A stretch of 64,000 nucleotides of DNA from Edaphobacter lichenicola (GTDB lineage Bacteria > Acidobacteriota > Terriglobia > Terriglobales > Acidobacteriaceae): assembly GCF_025264645.1 (NCBI RefSeq), contig NZ_CP073696.1:2046001-2110000 (forward strand). The letters run 5' to 3'. Shown one piece after another: positions 8,068 through 17,835 of the stretch. The position numbers and the translations under genes are program-made. Within the stretch, counting starts at the first letter, position 1. Every line of letters starts with the position of its first letter. The notes below the pieces were generated by a model. The model ran no database searches, was not told the origin of the DNA, and worked only from the letters and a program-made list of their open reading frames with translations.

Positions 8068-8095
8068 AGCCTGCCTCAGATATCTGAGGCAGGCT
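8068..8095 (+). terminator. Terminator of the tetR-SDR-monooxygenase unit
   Basis: A perfect 28-nt palindrome, AGCCTGCCTCAGA meeting its complement around TATCTGA, begins 23 nt after the stop codon and is followed by CTTCTCC. The stem is very stable; the T-tract is weak. Confidence 0.7.
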
Positions 8096-8334
8096 CTTCT
8101 CCTGCGTTGCAGCACTCGAGCCTAAAGGCTGTCAGATCACTACCGCTAAGTCGGCTTATCAGAAGTAATGACGTGTCACTACCTTAAAACAGCGTCATCG
8201 AAAACTTCGATCCTCACGAGGCGATGTGACCACGCATAAATCGCTGACGCGCCTTAGTATGGAATGGATTGCTATCGAGAGGCTCGATGGCACTGATGAA
8301 CCTAACGCTGTCTCACCTATGAATTGAGGACTGC

Positions 8335-9198
8335 ATGATCAATCGCCGAAACGTATTGAAGGGGATGGGTACGCTTGCGCTGGGTCCCACGCTGCTGCCA
8401 CTTGCAACTCTTGCGCAGACTGCACCGCTGACGCTGCCTCCGCCGGGTGCCGATGGATGGGTCTCTCTCTTCAATGATCGCGACCTGACTGGCTGGTATT
8501 CCATGCTGCAGAAGAGCGGCAAGGGCGTGGCGGAGAAGAAGCGCATTATCACGGTGGAGAACGAGATGCTCCACATTATGGGCGCGGACGTGGACGACAC
8601 CGAATACGAGGCGGGCTACCTGGCGACGCACCAGGAGTTTGAAAACGTGCGCATCCGCCTGGAGTACAAGTGGGGCGTCAAACAGTTTGCGCCGCGCACG
8701 ATCAGCAAGCGTGACAATGGTCTGCTGTATGGGTTGGTCGGTGAAGACAAGGTTTGGCCGCGCTGCGTGGAGTGCCAGATTGAAGAAGGCGATGTGGGCG
8801 ACTTCTTCCTGGTGGACGGTATTCGTGGCGTGCAGTCTCCGCATGGCGCGGGGCTGTTCGGTCAGGGATTAAGTCTGACCCACGGCTGGCCTGCACCCGA
8901 TAGCGAAGCCGCCAAGGCGGCCGGCAAACCCAGCACGGAGGAGCCGAGCACGGGCCGCATGATCAAGGACGGAAACTTCGAGATGCTGGACGGCTGGAAT
9001 ACGGTCGAGGTGCTGTGGCAGGGCGACCGTGCCGCGCATATCATCAACGGCCGCTGCGTCAACACCATTACACAGCTACAGCAACCGGACCCGGCGAATC
9101 CCGGCAAATTCATCCCGCTGACGCGTGGCAAGATCGCTCTCGAGATTGAATACGCCGAGATTTGGTTCCGCAGGCTCGAGGTCAAGGCTATCGGCTGA
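8335..9198 (+). CDS. DUF1080 (3-keto-disaccharide hydrolase / LamG-like) exported protein
   Basis: 287 aa. The N-terminus NRRNVLKG followed by a hydrophobic stretch resembles a Tat-type signal, with cleavage near LAQTAP. The mature part is a single DUF1080 domain beginning DGWVSLFNDRDLTGWY, a concanavalin-like beta sandwich found in glycoside-processing enzymes; it ends with the typical EIWFRRLEVKAI strand. Members include 3-keto-glycoside hydrolases, but the substrate here is unknown. It is convergent with a CE15-like esterase, together suggesting plant polysaccharide use. Confidence 0.85.
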   Translation: MINRRNVLKGMGTLALGPTLLPLATLAQTAPLTLPPPGADGWVSLFNDRDLTGWYSMLQKSGKGVAEKKRIITVENEMLHIMGADVDDTEYEAGYLATHQEFENVRIRLEYKWGVKQFAPRTISKRDNGLLYGLVGEDKVWPRCVECQIEEGDVGDFFLVDGIRGVQSPHGAGLFGQGLSLTHGWPAPDSEAAKAAGKPSTEEPSTGRMIKDGNFEMLDGWNTVEVLWQGDRAAHIINGRCVNTITQLQQPDPANPGKFIPLTRGKIALEIEYAEIWFRRLEVKAIG

Positions 9199-9226
9199 GC
9201 GCACAGCACCAACACCGGCTTGCAGT

Positions 9227-10552
9227 TTATTGCTCTGGATGGAGTGTCTTCTTTAGAAACTCAATGTAGATCTGCCAATCTGAGGGGACCATGCCGTGAC
9301 CACCGTCGTGCATGCAGTAGCTGAGGTCGTGGAATATCGGTTGTTTGGCTGAAGGCCAGATGTCTGTGCCTAGGTCCTCTTTTCCTAAGAGCTTGTAGAC
9401 CGGCCCGGCGGCGACCGCGGCGAGGAATTCTCCTTTGGGATCGGACCAGTAGTCCGTGTTTCCGGTCTGCAGCAGGAGTGGGCGTGGAGCGATCAACGCG
9501 ATCAGAAGGTTGGCGTCCATGGGTGCCTTGTCGGGGAAGCCACCGTACTTCGCGTAGTTGGCTGCGAATTGATACGGGTAGCGGCTGGGAGCGGTGAGGT
9601 GGGCGATGGTCTCGCCGTAGTCGCGGTGACTGAGCGCGGCACCACCTTCGCCGGAACAGCTTTCGATGACGGCGGCGAAGCGCTGATCGTGCGCTCCTGC
9701 CCACATGACGGTCTTTCCGAGGCGCGAGATGCCGTGAATGGCGACACGCTTCGCATCGATACTCTTGTCGGTTTCGAAGTAGTCTTCGACGCGGCTCATT
9801 CCCCAGGCCCAGGCTGAGATGGTGCCCCACTCATCGGGTGCTCGTTCGGTCTGTCCCGGCTTGAGGTAGCGAGCGCGAATGCCATTTGAAAAGCCTGCGG
9901 GATAGTCTGGATCGACGTCGCCGTAGTAGAAGGTCGCGACACCGATGCCAGCATCGATCAGGGCTTCGGCGTCGATGTGACCGAAGTTGTGGCCCGACGA
10001 CGGAGCTATGCGGGTGTTGGTCTTCGGATCCCAGACGGTCTCGGGTTTGATTCCGGGATCATCGACCGCGTTTTGTACGGCGCCAAAGTTGATGCTCAAC
10101 AGCATCGGTACGGGCTTGTGCGCTGCGGCGGGGAGATAGATGAGTAGATCGATCGATGGGCCGGTCTTGTCTTGCTTGTCTTTGTTGAGATAGATGGTGA
10201 CTTGTTTGCGAATCGCTTTGCCGTTGAGCGCGGGCGTTCCCTTGTCGACGACTTCGAAGCTCTCGCCCGGAGGACGGCCCGGTGCTCGACCATATTGCTG
10301 GGTCTCGAACATCTCGACGATCTCGGGACGTCGTTTGGAGTACCAGGTGGCGGCATCGCGGACGGGCTTTCCGTTGTCTAGCTTGAGCGGGTCAGGTAAG
10401 ACGTAAGTTCCGACCTTCGCTTCGTCGTAGTTGACGGGAATGCCGGCTACGACGTCGGGGGGTGTCTTGGGTGTTGCGGGCTGCGTCTGCGCGTGCAGCG
10501 TCAGGGCGGGAGTGATGAGGACGAAGGACAGAAATCGAGCTCTGAGGGACAT
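9227..10552 (-). CDS. Glucuronoyl esterase-like alpha/beta hydrolase (CE15)
   Basis: 441 aa from ATG 10552, chosen for its AGGA site over the ATG seven codons earlier. Signal peptide to about residue 20 (LTLHAQ). The nucleophile elbow is GISRLGK (Ser276), followed by the CE15-type RFAAVIESCSGEGGAA segment and by a C-terminal catalytic His candidate in HDGGHG near residue 424. CE15 enzymes cleave ester bonds between glucuronoxylan and lignin outside the cytoplasm. Some members are annotated as acetylxylan esterases, so the exact ester is uncertain. Confidence 0.85.
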   Translation of the reverse strand: MSLRARFLSFVLITPALTLHAQTQPATPKTPPDVVAGIPVNYDEAKVGTYVLPDPLKLDNGKPVRDAATWYSKRRPEIVEMFETQQYGRAPGRPPGESFEVVDKGTPALNGKAIRKQVTIYLNKDKQDKTGPSIDLLIYLPAAAHKPVPMLLSINFGAVQNAVDDPGIKPETVWDPKTNTRIAPSSGHNFGHIDAEALIDAGIGVATFYYGDVDPDYPAGFSNGIRARYLKPGQTERAPDEWGTISAWAWGMSRVEDYFETDKSIDAKRVAIHGISRLGKTVMWAGAHDQRFAAVIESCSGEGGAALSHRDYGETIAHLTAPSRYPYQFAANYAKYGGFPDKAPMDANLLIALIAPRPLLLQTGNTDYWSDPKGEFLAAVAAGPVYKLLGKEDLGTDIWPSAKQPIFHDLSYCMHDGGHGMVPSDWQIYIEFLKKTLHPEQ

Positions 10553-10741
10553 GGTGGTTTCCTGACTTGTCATGGAGAGATGCAGTCTGTTTCTCCGGGG
10601 AAATGAATTCCCAACCGGAACACTAGAGTCGTTTTGGTTGTCCTGTCAAGGGAGTCTGATTCCCTTCTCGTGCGCGCGCAGCGGTTGGGTCGATCCGGCT
10701 GTAGCCGAATTGGGGGACGAAGAGCTGGCTCAGATTTCGAT

Positions 10742-13165
10742 TTATTCAGCTCGGAGGGCCTGCATGGGATCGACAGAAGCGGCGCGACGGGCCGGAATGA
10801 TACAGGCGACGATCGCGGCTACGAGCAGGACGAGCGCAACGGACGTGAATACGGAGAGGTCTATTTTTCCGACTCCGAAGAGCGTGCTCTGCATTCCGCG
10901 ACCGACGAAATAAGCGCCGATGAGGCCTAGCGTGAGGCCTATGCTTGCGAGAACGAGGCCTTCGCGAACAATGAGAGAGACGACCCGGGTGCGATTCGCC
11001 CCAAGCGCCATGCGGAGAGCGATCTCGTGCGAGCGCTGAGCCACGGAGAACGACATGACACCGTAGACTCCGAGTGTTGCAAGGAGAAGGGCGACGACGG
11101 CGAAGCTGGCAAAGAGGATGAGAGAGAATCGGTCGTTGGATAGGACCAGATCGTGTACCTCGTCCAGAGAACGCGGTTCGGCTAGGGCTACCTCGGGGTC
11201 GACGGAGTTGATGGCAGCGGCAACGCTTCTGGCCATGGCGTCCGGGTCGTTAACGGTGCGGACCCCCATGGCTACACCCGACCAGGGAATCTGCCAGAAG
11301 GGTACCAGCGTTTCGGGACGGTCCTCGCGGAGGTTGCCGCCGCGAACGTTGTGGTAGACGCCGATGATTTGCCATTCAACCGCTGGGCCGAGCTTCGTGA
11401 CTCCGGGAATGAGTTGTTCGATGGAGAGGCGCTGTTGGAGTGGGTCCGAGTCTTTGAAGTATTTCTTTACGAAGGCTTCGTTGACGACGGCTACTTTGAC
11501 ACTGGTGGTGTTGTCCTGATCGGTGAAGGTGCGGCCCTTGAGGAGTCGAACGCCGAAGGTGCGAAAGAAGTCCGGAGTGACCATGCCGAAGCGCGTGTCC
11601 GGGCGCAAGGAAGGATCGGTGAAGGCGGGTTGTCCAACGATGGTGAAGGGCATGCCAAAGCCTGGACCGTAGAGGGGCATGCCGGTCATAGCAGAGGCAG
11701 AGGTGACTCCCGGAACAGAATTAACCTTCGAGAGTATTTGCTTGTAGTACGCGATGATCTTCTCGGGTTCTTTTGAGCGCGAGTCGGGGATTGGAAGGAA
11801 GAAGGTGAGGACGTGGTCGGTGCGAAGGCCGAGGTCGACACGGAGCAGATTGAGGAAGCTGTGGATGGCAAGGCCGGCACCTGCGAGCAGCGAGAGTGCA
11901 AGGGCGAACTCGCCGATGACAAGGAGTTGGCGGAGGCGGTGACGTCCTGCTCCGACACCGGTACGACCGCCTTCCTTGAGGGTTTCGGCGGGATCAACGC
12001 GGGATGCGTACCATGCGGGCGCGCTGCCGAAGAGCAAACCGGCGAGGGTGGTGGCGGCAAGGGTGAAGAGCAGAATGGGGATGTTGAGGTGAAGGTCCGC
12101 CTCGCTGGGGAGAGTGTCGCGAGGCATGATGGCAAGAAGCGCGCGAAGCATGCCATACCCAACTCCGATGCCGAGAAGACCGCCTGCGATCGCGAGGACG
12201 AGACTCTCGGTGAGAAGCTGCACGAAGATGGATTTGCGAGTGGCGCCGAGTGCGCTGCGCACAGCTAGCTCTTTCTGGCGGGCCAGACCGCGGGCGAGGA
12301 GGAGGTTGGCGACGTTGACGCAGGCGATGAGAAGGATAAACGCGACGGCACCGAGCAGGAGCCAAAGAGTCTGCTTGCGTTCGCTGGGGAGAAAGTCGTT
12401 TTTGAGTGGCTCGACGAAGACGCCCCAGCCTTTATTGCTTTTGGGATTTTCCTGGGCGATGTGGAGGGCGACCGAATCCATGTCGGCCTGAGCCTGCTGA
12501 AGGGTGACGCCGGGTTTAAGGCGGGCGACGGTAAGGAGCCAGTGGAAGTCGTGGTTGATCTGGTCTGGCTTGAAGACGAGAGGCACAGTAAGTTGTTCGC
12601 GGCCGCGGTCGTCGAGGCCCGGAGATAAAACTCCAACAACGGTGTAGGGCTCTCCGTCGACATGCATGGATTGGCCAATGATTTTGGGGTCGGAGCCGAG
12701 GTGCATCCAGAGCTTGTGCGTCAGGATGACGACGTGGTCTTTGCCGTCGACGCCCTCTTCGGGCAGGAAGTCGCGACCGAGGAAGAAGGGGCGACCGAAC
12801 ATCTTGTAGAAGCCAACGGTGGCTTGTCTGCCGTTGATGTTCTCAGGCTGATTCTTCGTCGCAATATTGAACATTCCGCTGCTGAAGGCGTTGATGTCCT
12901 GAAAGCTGGAGTTGAAGCGCTTCCAGTCGAGGAAATCGGCGGCGGACATGGGGTTGTGAAAGGTTTGAATCTTCGACCAGACAACGACCAGCTGGTCGGG
13001 TTGGGGATACGGCAAGGGGGCGAGAAGTGTTGCGTAGTCCACGGTAAAGATGGCGGTGTTGGCGCCAATGCCTAACGCAAGGGTCAGGAGGACCGTGAAG
13101 GTGAGACCGGGGCTCTTCCACAGAGTGCGGACAGTGTATTGAATATTACGAAGGAGACTCGACAT
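10742..13165 (-). CDS. MacB-like ABC permease of the ADOP family
   Basis: 807 aa. Two FtsX/MacB modules: an N-terminal helix (about 20-40), a MacB periplasmic core domain and three helices (about 275-440), then a second periplasmic domain and three more helices from residue 680. The repeat boundaries LALGIGANTAIF and ALRMALGANRTRV are typical of 'acidobacterial duplicated orphan permease' proteins. No ATPase gene is adjacent, as usual for this family. Exports or senses an unknown substrate at the inner membrane. Start ATG has GAGGTG 5 nt upstream. Confidence 0.92.
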   Translation of the reverse strand: MSSLLRNIQYTVRTLWKSPGLTFTVLLTLALGIGANTAIFTVDYATLLAPLPYPQPDQLVVVWSKIQTFHNPMSAADFLDWKRFNSSFQDINAFSSGMFNIATKNQPENINGRQATVGFYKMFGRPFFLGRDFLPEEGVDGKDHVVILTHKLWMHLGSDPKIIGQSMHVDGEPYTVVGVLSPGLDDRGREQLTVPLVFKPDQINHDFHWLLTVARLKPGVTLQQAQADMDSVALHIAQENPKSNKGWGVFVEPLKNDFLPSERKQTLWLLLGAVAFILLIACVNVANLLLARGLARQKELAVRSALGATRKSIFVQLLTESLVLAIAGGLLGIGVGYGMLRALLAIMPRDTLPSEADLHLNIPILLFTLAATTLAGLLFGSAPAWYASRVDPAETLKEGGRTGVGAGRHRLRQLLVIGEFALALSLLAGAGLAIHSFLNLLRVDLGLRTDHVLTFFLPIPDSRSKEPEKIIAYYKQILSKVNSVPGVTSASAMTGMPLYGPGFGMPFTIVGQPAFTDPSLRPDTRFGMVTPDFFRTFGVRLLKGRTFTDQDNTTSVKVAVVNEAFVKKYFKDSDPLQQRLSIEQLIPGVTKLGPAVEWQIIGVYHNVRGGNLREDRPETLVPFWQIPWSGVAMGVRTVNDPDAMARSVAAAINSVDPEVALAEPRSLDEVHDLVLSNDRFSLILFASFAVVALLLATLGVYGVMSFSVAQRSHEIALRMALGANRTRVVSLIVREGLVLASIGLTLGLIGAYFVGRGMQSTLFGVGKIDLSVFTSVALVLLVAAIVACIIPARRAASVDPMQALRAE

Positions 13166-13207
13166 TAGACACCTCGTAGTGAAGCTGGAGCCGGGGTTAA
13201 ATCCAAA

Positions 13208-13470
13208 TTAGCGTTGCTGGCAGCATACTCGATTCGCGCAGCTGGCTAAAGATCTTCGGGTCAGCCTGGCGTTCCACTGGGCGCGCGCCTGGGTGCGAAA
13301 CTGATTAAGAACCAGTTGAGGAGTGGCGGGAGTTGCCGCTCCTGGCCTCCAGAGAATGTAGTGGGTCTTCTTACGATCCGATCCTTTGTTCGTGTTTAGG
13401 CCATAGTACGGGACGATATTGGGGCTGAAAACCTGCGCGTCGTATTTCTTTCCCGATAAAAACCTGCTGC
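13208..13470 (-). pseudogene. Possible coding remnant without start codon
   Basis: The 307-nt gap downstream of the PEP-CTERM gene contains an open minus-strand frame ending with TAA at 13208-13210. It encodes protein-like text such as YDAQVFSPNIVPYYGLNTN and THYILWRPG, but I find no start codon and recognise no family. It may be a decayed 3' gene end. Low confidence. Confidence 0.25.
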
Positions 13471-13472
13471 CG

Positions 13473-14159
13473 CTAACGCGAAAAAAGAACTCTGCGGCAG
13501 GCCATAGCTACAAGCCCGAAAATTCCAGTGGCCAACAAGGCGATGGTGGATGGTTCCGGAGTCAGGCCAATACTCTTTTGGGCTGGCGCTAGCGAAACAT
13601 TATCGATGTACTCATCCGGCGTGTTGGGTCCAGTGCTCAGGAATTGCCTGCTGACCTCGACCTCGAATAGATGTGAGCCCGCCGTTAAATCCAGAGTTTC
13701 ATCGAAGCTGCCTCTCAGAAGCTGGCCGGCCACTAAGAACGAGCCGAGATCGTCCGTTGCGACAGTGTTTCTATCGATGAGGATTGAGAACGTTCCTGCA
13801 TCCACGTTTTTTCCCACGTTATCTTGAGAAGCAAAGTCTTCGGTCAATTTATAGAGACCGCTCACGGGAACGTTGATGATCTGAAATAATCCGCCACCCT
13901 GCTGGGTAAAGTCGAAGTTCACCTCGCCGACATTGAAGTGTGCGGCATCGCTGATACCGCTTCCTGTCGTATTGAAAGGCGTGACATTGGGCAAACCTGT
14001 GCCGACACTACCATTCGCCGTCGTGAAGGCAGTCCACCCTTCTAGATTGCCTGTGTCAAAGTTTCCGTTCGTTATCGTGTCTGCCAGGGCCGGTCTACAA
14101 AGAAGACAGCCAAAAGCAAACAGTGCTGCCACTACTGCCGATGCACGTCGCCTAATCAT
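13473..14159 (-). CDS. PEP-CTERM sorting domain protein
   Basis: 228 aa from ATG 14159, which has a GGAGGAA site. Signal peptide to about residue 26 (ALADT). The mature part looks like a carbohydrate-binding beta-sandwich: NGNFDTGNLEGWT, then a segment with DNVSLAP near the end. The C-terminus is a full PEP-CTERM signal: TPEPSTIALL, a hydrophobic helix and the basic end CRRVLFSR. Such proteins are processed by exosortase and exported with exopolysaccharide; no exosortase gene is in this window. Confidence 0.9.
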   Translation of the reverse strand: MIRRRASAVVAALFAFGCLLCRPALADTITNGNFDTGNLEGWTAFTTANGSVGTGLPNVTPFNTTGSGISDAAHFNVGEVNFDFTQQGGGLFQIINVPVSGLYKLTEDFASQDNVGKNVDAGTFSILIDRNTVATDDLGSFLVAGQLLRGSFDETLDLTAGSHLFEVEVSRQFLSTGPNTPDEYIDNVSLAPAQKSIGLTPEPSTIALLATGIFGLVAMACRRVLFSR

Positions 14160-14785
14160 CGAATTCCTCCAAGACAGAATTGATTGCATTTTTCAAAGTC
14201 TTGCCATGGCGATCGGAGCTGACTTATTTATTTTCTGCAGGACGACTTGGGTCGTGCCGCGATTCTTGTCAACCGTCATGTTGAAGCGACTGGGAATAAA
14301 CACCTCTGCATCTTGTTGCAGATAGAGCACATTGTTTGCATGCACTTTTTAACTTTGATGGTGCGATTACCTCATCACTTAGAAGGACACAAACGACCGA
14401 ATACAGAAGGGCCCATAAGAAAACAAGATACTGGCTAACTTACACCTCTTCCAGACTTAGCGCCATACCTGGTTTTCAGATGATTCAGCTCCCGAAAGGC
14501 GACTCGGCTCGGTTGGGTCGCCTAACAACCACGTTGGCCGGGTTGGATCAACGCAGAACTCTGCAGGGATGTGATGGAAATTGCAACTGATGAGCATTCT
14601 GCAAGCGAAGACGAATAGGGCTGCACTGTTTCAGTCGGGCGCTTACCTCATTGACCGCTCATACAGTTGATGAGCGCTCTGGTCGTTTCTTGTGTGGATC
14701 AGAAGATGGTGAAGCTTCATTCCGAGGCCAACGGATCTCTTTCATTTTGCAGATTGGTCTGGATTGTGGATTTCATCGGTCGCCG
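14160..14785. other. 626-nt intergenic region with two hairpins
   Basis: No gene recognised. It holds AGGCGAC/GTCGCCT (14497-14503, 14517-14523) and a longer imperfect hairpin, GACC-GCTCAT/ATGAGC-GGTC (14653-14662, 14670-14684). The second could serve as a terminator of the permease operon transcribed from 17.8 kb, though it lacks a U-run. Confidence 0.4.
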
Positions 14786-16219
14786 TTAGTCGTGCGGTCG
14801 CGTCACTCCTTCTGTGTTCCTCCTTCGCCATGTCGTCCCCCAGAAGACAGCTACTCCCGCGCCGATAAGCAGGAACGTCGATCCCAGGACTTTGGCGATC
14901 GCAATTGCTTTATGAGGCTCGTCGCTGGATGGAATGACGGCCAGGACGATGGTAAGCGAAGTTGTTAAAAGGCCCACAACGGCTAGAACGATAGCGACTG
15001 GCCTGCCTCCGGGAAGCCGCGGCGCTCCTTGCGGAAATGGTTCGCGCTGAAGCCGGATCATTGCGAAGAAGAGGTATAGGAACGGGATGAAATACGTGAT
15101 GATGGACATGCTGACGAGCAGGTCGTATGCGCTCTGCACGGTGCTGCCGGCCTGGCTGAGCAATGCGCAGAGCATTCCGGCTACGCCGTAGGAGATCACC
15201 GCGATCCATGGTGTTCCCCATTTTGGGTGAACCTTTCCGAACGCCTTTGGCAGGTAGCGATCGATTCCGGCCACAAAGGGCAGGCGCGAGGTGGACGAGA
15301 GGAAGGACGCGGCTCCGCCGATGCTGTTGAGAGCGACGAGCAACGCTATCGCGAGGACGATCCACGGCAGCCCAAGACGGGCGCACATGACCTGGACGGC
15401 ACTGACGAAGCCGCCCAGACCGCTGATCTCAGCACTTGGCAATGCGACGAGCAGCGCGATGGTTCCGGCGATGTAGCTGCCAGCAAGAAGGATTCCGGAG
15501 ACGATGAGTGCGCGGGGGATCGTGCGTCGTGCGTTTTTTATCTCCTCGCTCATGAAAGAGCCGGTCTCGCATCCACCGAATGCAAAGAATACCGTCGACC
15601 AGAAGATAGCGTTCCTAAGACTTGCATGAGGGGTCATGGTCGCGACCGTGAACTTCGTCGCGGATCCGAATCGGAAGACGCTGATGCCGGCGAGAATGAG
15701 CAGGATGATGATCGGAAGCCAACTCCCGAGTGCGCCGAGACTATTAAGCCACTTTCCGAACTTCAGTCCGCGGACGTTGAGGAGCGTAATGACCGCGAGG
15801 CATGCCAGCGAGAACAAGAGGTAGTAGTTGCTGGAGTTAGTAAGTTTCTGACCGTGGGGAAAGGCGAAGAGGAGACTGCCCGCTCCGAAGTAGAGCACCG
15901 CGGGAAAGTACGGCAGATTGCTCATCCAATACATCCACGCAACGAGGAAGCCGGAGAAGTCACCAAAGGCACGCTGCGTCCATACATAGAGGCCACCCTC
16001 CTGCGGGTAGCGCGCCGAGAGTTCGAGCACGCTTGCAGCGAGAGGCACGAAGAAGAAGAGACACGCGAAGATCCAGACAAGGATTGTGCTGGGGCCGGCT
16101 GCTGCCGCAGTTGCGATCCACCGCAGGCTCAATCCGCCTGCGATGTAGAAGAGCGTGAGGTCGAAGAAGCCTAGCTCGCGTTTGAGTAGTTGCTTCTCGC
16201 CCGGCTCGGGGTTGGTCAT
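14786..16219 (-). CDS. APC family amino acid permease
   Basis: 477 aa with about 12 membrane segments. The N-terminal LGFFDLTLFYIAGGLSLRW and the ARYPQEGGLYVWTQRAFG segment after TM2 are typical of the amino acid-polyamine-organocation superfamily (glutamate:GABA antiporter-like branch). The substrate cannot be assigned. Its ATG overlaps the TGA of the upstream oxidoreductase (ATGA, 16216-16219), so the two are translated together, suggesting import of the oxidoreductase substrate or export of its product (inference). Confidence 0.9.
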   Translation of the reverse strand: MTNPEPGEKQLLKRELGFFDLTLFYIAGGLSLRWIATAAAAGPSTILVWIFACLFFFVPLAASVLELSARYPQEGGLYVWTQRAFGDFSGFLVAWMYWMSNLPYFPAVLYFGAGSLLFAFPHGQKLTNSSNYYLLFSLACLAVITLLNVRGLKFGKWLNSLGALGSWLPIIILLILAGISVFRFGSATKFTVATMTPHASLRNAIFWSTVFFAFGGCETGSFMSEEIKNARRTIPRALIVSGILLAGSYIAGTIALLVALPSAEISGLGGFVSAVQVMCARLGLPWIVLAIALLVALNSIGGAASFLSSTSRLPFVAGIDRYLPKAFGKVHPKWGTPWIAVISYGVAGMLCALLSQAGSTVQSAYDLLVSMSIITYFIPFLYLFFAMIRLQREPFPQGAPRLPGGRPVAIVLAVVGLLTTSLTIVLAVIPSSDEPHKAIAIAKVLGSTFLLIGAGVAVFWGTTWRRRNTEGVTRPHD

Positions 16220-17835
16220 CGGGCTTCGTTCCGATCACGCAGGACTGCCATTGCAGCGTTTCGTCCGTTGATGCCGATCACACTGCCGCCGGGGTGCGTG
16301 CATGCGCCGCAGAGGTATACGCCCTGCATGGGAGTTCGAGCAGTGAGGCGGTTGCTCCACATGTAGGCGGGGAGGCACTCGCCCTGGAATATGTGGCCAC
16401 CGGTGAGACCGACCTTCTGTTCGATGTCGGGCGGGCCAAGAACTTGTGCATCGATGACGGCCTCTGGCAGATTGCTGCAGAATCGGCCGATGGAGCTTAG
16501 CGCCACGGCCTTTGCATCGTTGCGGTGCTCGTCCCAACTGCCTGATGCGAATGCGTACGGCACGTATTGCGCGAAGACGCTCATGGTGTGCAGGCCTGCG
16601 GGAGCAACGGTTGCGTCATGCACGCTCTGAAAATAAAGCTCGCACCAGAGTTTGTCGGGCAGACGGCCAGCGCGAGCTGCGGCATAGCTGGTCTTCCACT
16701 CAGGCTTCGTCAGCGGAGCGTTGATCTGGCCGTAGTGATGAGGTTCTTGCGTGCCAGGACGTGCGGTGAAGTTCGGAAGCTCGCGGAGTAGTACGTTCAG
16801 TTTGACCGTACATCCTTCGATCGGTACTGCACGCACTTTTTTTTCCCAGGCGGGATCCGCATCTGCGTCCAACATGCGAAGCGTGCGAATTGGATCGGCA
16901 TTTGAGACGACGACTGGCGCAGTGATGCGCTCTCCACCTTCGAGCAAGACTCCTTCCCCCGGGAGGATGCGAGCCACGTTGATGCCCGCAGCCACGACCG
17001 CACCGGCTTCGCGGGCCGCGTCGCAGAAGTAGAAGGAGACCATTCCCATACCACCCTTCACGTAGCCCCACATGCCTGGCATATCGCCGAGCCGTCCTGA
17101 GGAGTGGTGGAAGCGGATGGACGCTGTTCCAGCGTCGAAGGGACTTGCGTTGGTACCGATCACGCCCTGGCCCAGGTAGGCGCATTGCAGTCGTTCGTCG
17201 GTGAGATAGCGCTCGACGAACTCGGCCATCGACCAGTTGAAGAGGAGACTGTGTGCTTCGGTGTCCCCGGAGAGCAGCTCTTCGAGGCGTTCCTGCGTTG
17301 GCGCATCGCCGATCCATAGATCTTTCGCTGTGCTATGTGGATCCGCCGAAGATCCGCTTGCGGGTCGAAGTGCATCTCGCAGTCTGCGGATTACTTCATT
17401 CATCGCGCGCCAGCCTTCGATGTCCTTGGGCGAAAAGCGGCGAACCTCTTCTTCGCAGCGAGCGTCATCGTCCCAAAGCTGGATGCTGCTGCCGTCGAGG
17501 AACGGCACAAAGAGGCCATTGACAGCAGGCGTCCAATCAAAGCCGCGTTCGGGGAGTCCAAGCTCTTTGACTACGAGTGGATGGAGAAGTCCTGCAAGAT
17601 AGGCGCAGGGTGACATACGAACATCAGGAAACGGTTCTTCGACCGTGCAGGCACCACCGACTCGTTCGCGGCTTTCGAGGACCAGCACACGTTGACCGGC
17701 TCGTGCGAGATACGTGGCGCAGGCTAATCCATTATGACCGGCTCCGACCACGATTACATCCCAGCGACGAGCAGCGAGTTCCTTGAGTGGGGCTGGGAGC
17801 CCGATCTTTCCCAGGACTGCTGCCGTTGCGGACAT
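16216..17835 (-). CDS. FAD-dependent oxidoreductase, phytoene desaturase/PYROXD2-like
   Basis: 539 aa. The FAD dinucleotide site is VIVVGAGHNGLACATYLARAG with the acidic end VLVLES; the segment GGACTVEE follows, as in phytoene-desaturase-like amine oxidoreductases. The C-terminal FAD loop is VYLCGACTHPGGSVIGINGRNAA. Similar to the PYROXD2 group rather than to true CrtI; no carotenoid genes are nearby. The 30-residue N-terminal extension before the FAD motif may indicate a later start. First gene of a coupled pair with an APC permease. Confidence 0.87.
   Translation of the reverse strand: MSATAAVLGKIGLPAPLKELAARRWDVIVVGAGHNGLACATYLARAGQRVLVLESRERVGGACTVEEPFPDVRMSPCAYLAGLLHPLVVKELGLPERGFDWTPAVNGLFVPFLDGSSIQLWDDDARCEEEVRRFSPKDIEGWRAMNEVIRRLRDALRPASGSSADPHSTAKDLWIGDAPTQERLEELLSGDTEAHSLLFNWSMAEFVERYLTDERLQCAYLGQGVIGTNASPFDAGTASIRFHHSSGRLGDMPGMWGYVKGGMGMVSFYFCDAAREAGAVVAAGINVARILPGEGVLLEGGERITAPVVVSNADPIRTLRMLDADADPAWEKKVRAVPIEGCTVKLNVLLRELPNFTARPGTQEPHHYGQINAPLTKPEWKTSYAAARAGRLPDKLWCELYFQSVHDATVAPAGLHTMSVFAQYVPYAFASGSWDEHRNDAKAVALSSIGRFCSNLPEAVIDAQVLGPPDIEQKVGLTGGHIFQGECLPAYMWSNRLTARTPMQGVYLCGACTHPGGSVIGINGRNAAMAVLRDRNEAR

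Noticed and set aside
15227..16174. 315-codon plus frame inside the APC permease
   Set aside because: Antisense to a clear 12-helix transporter; highly charged low-complexity text.
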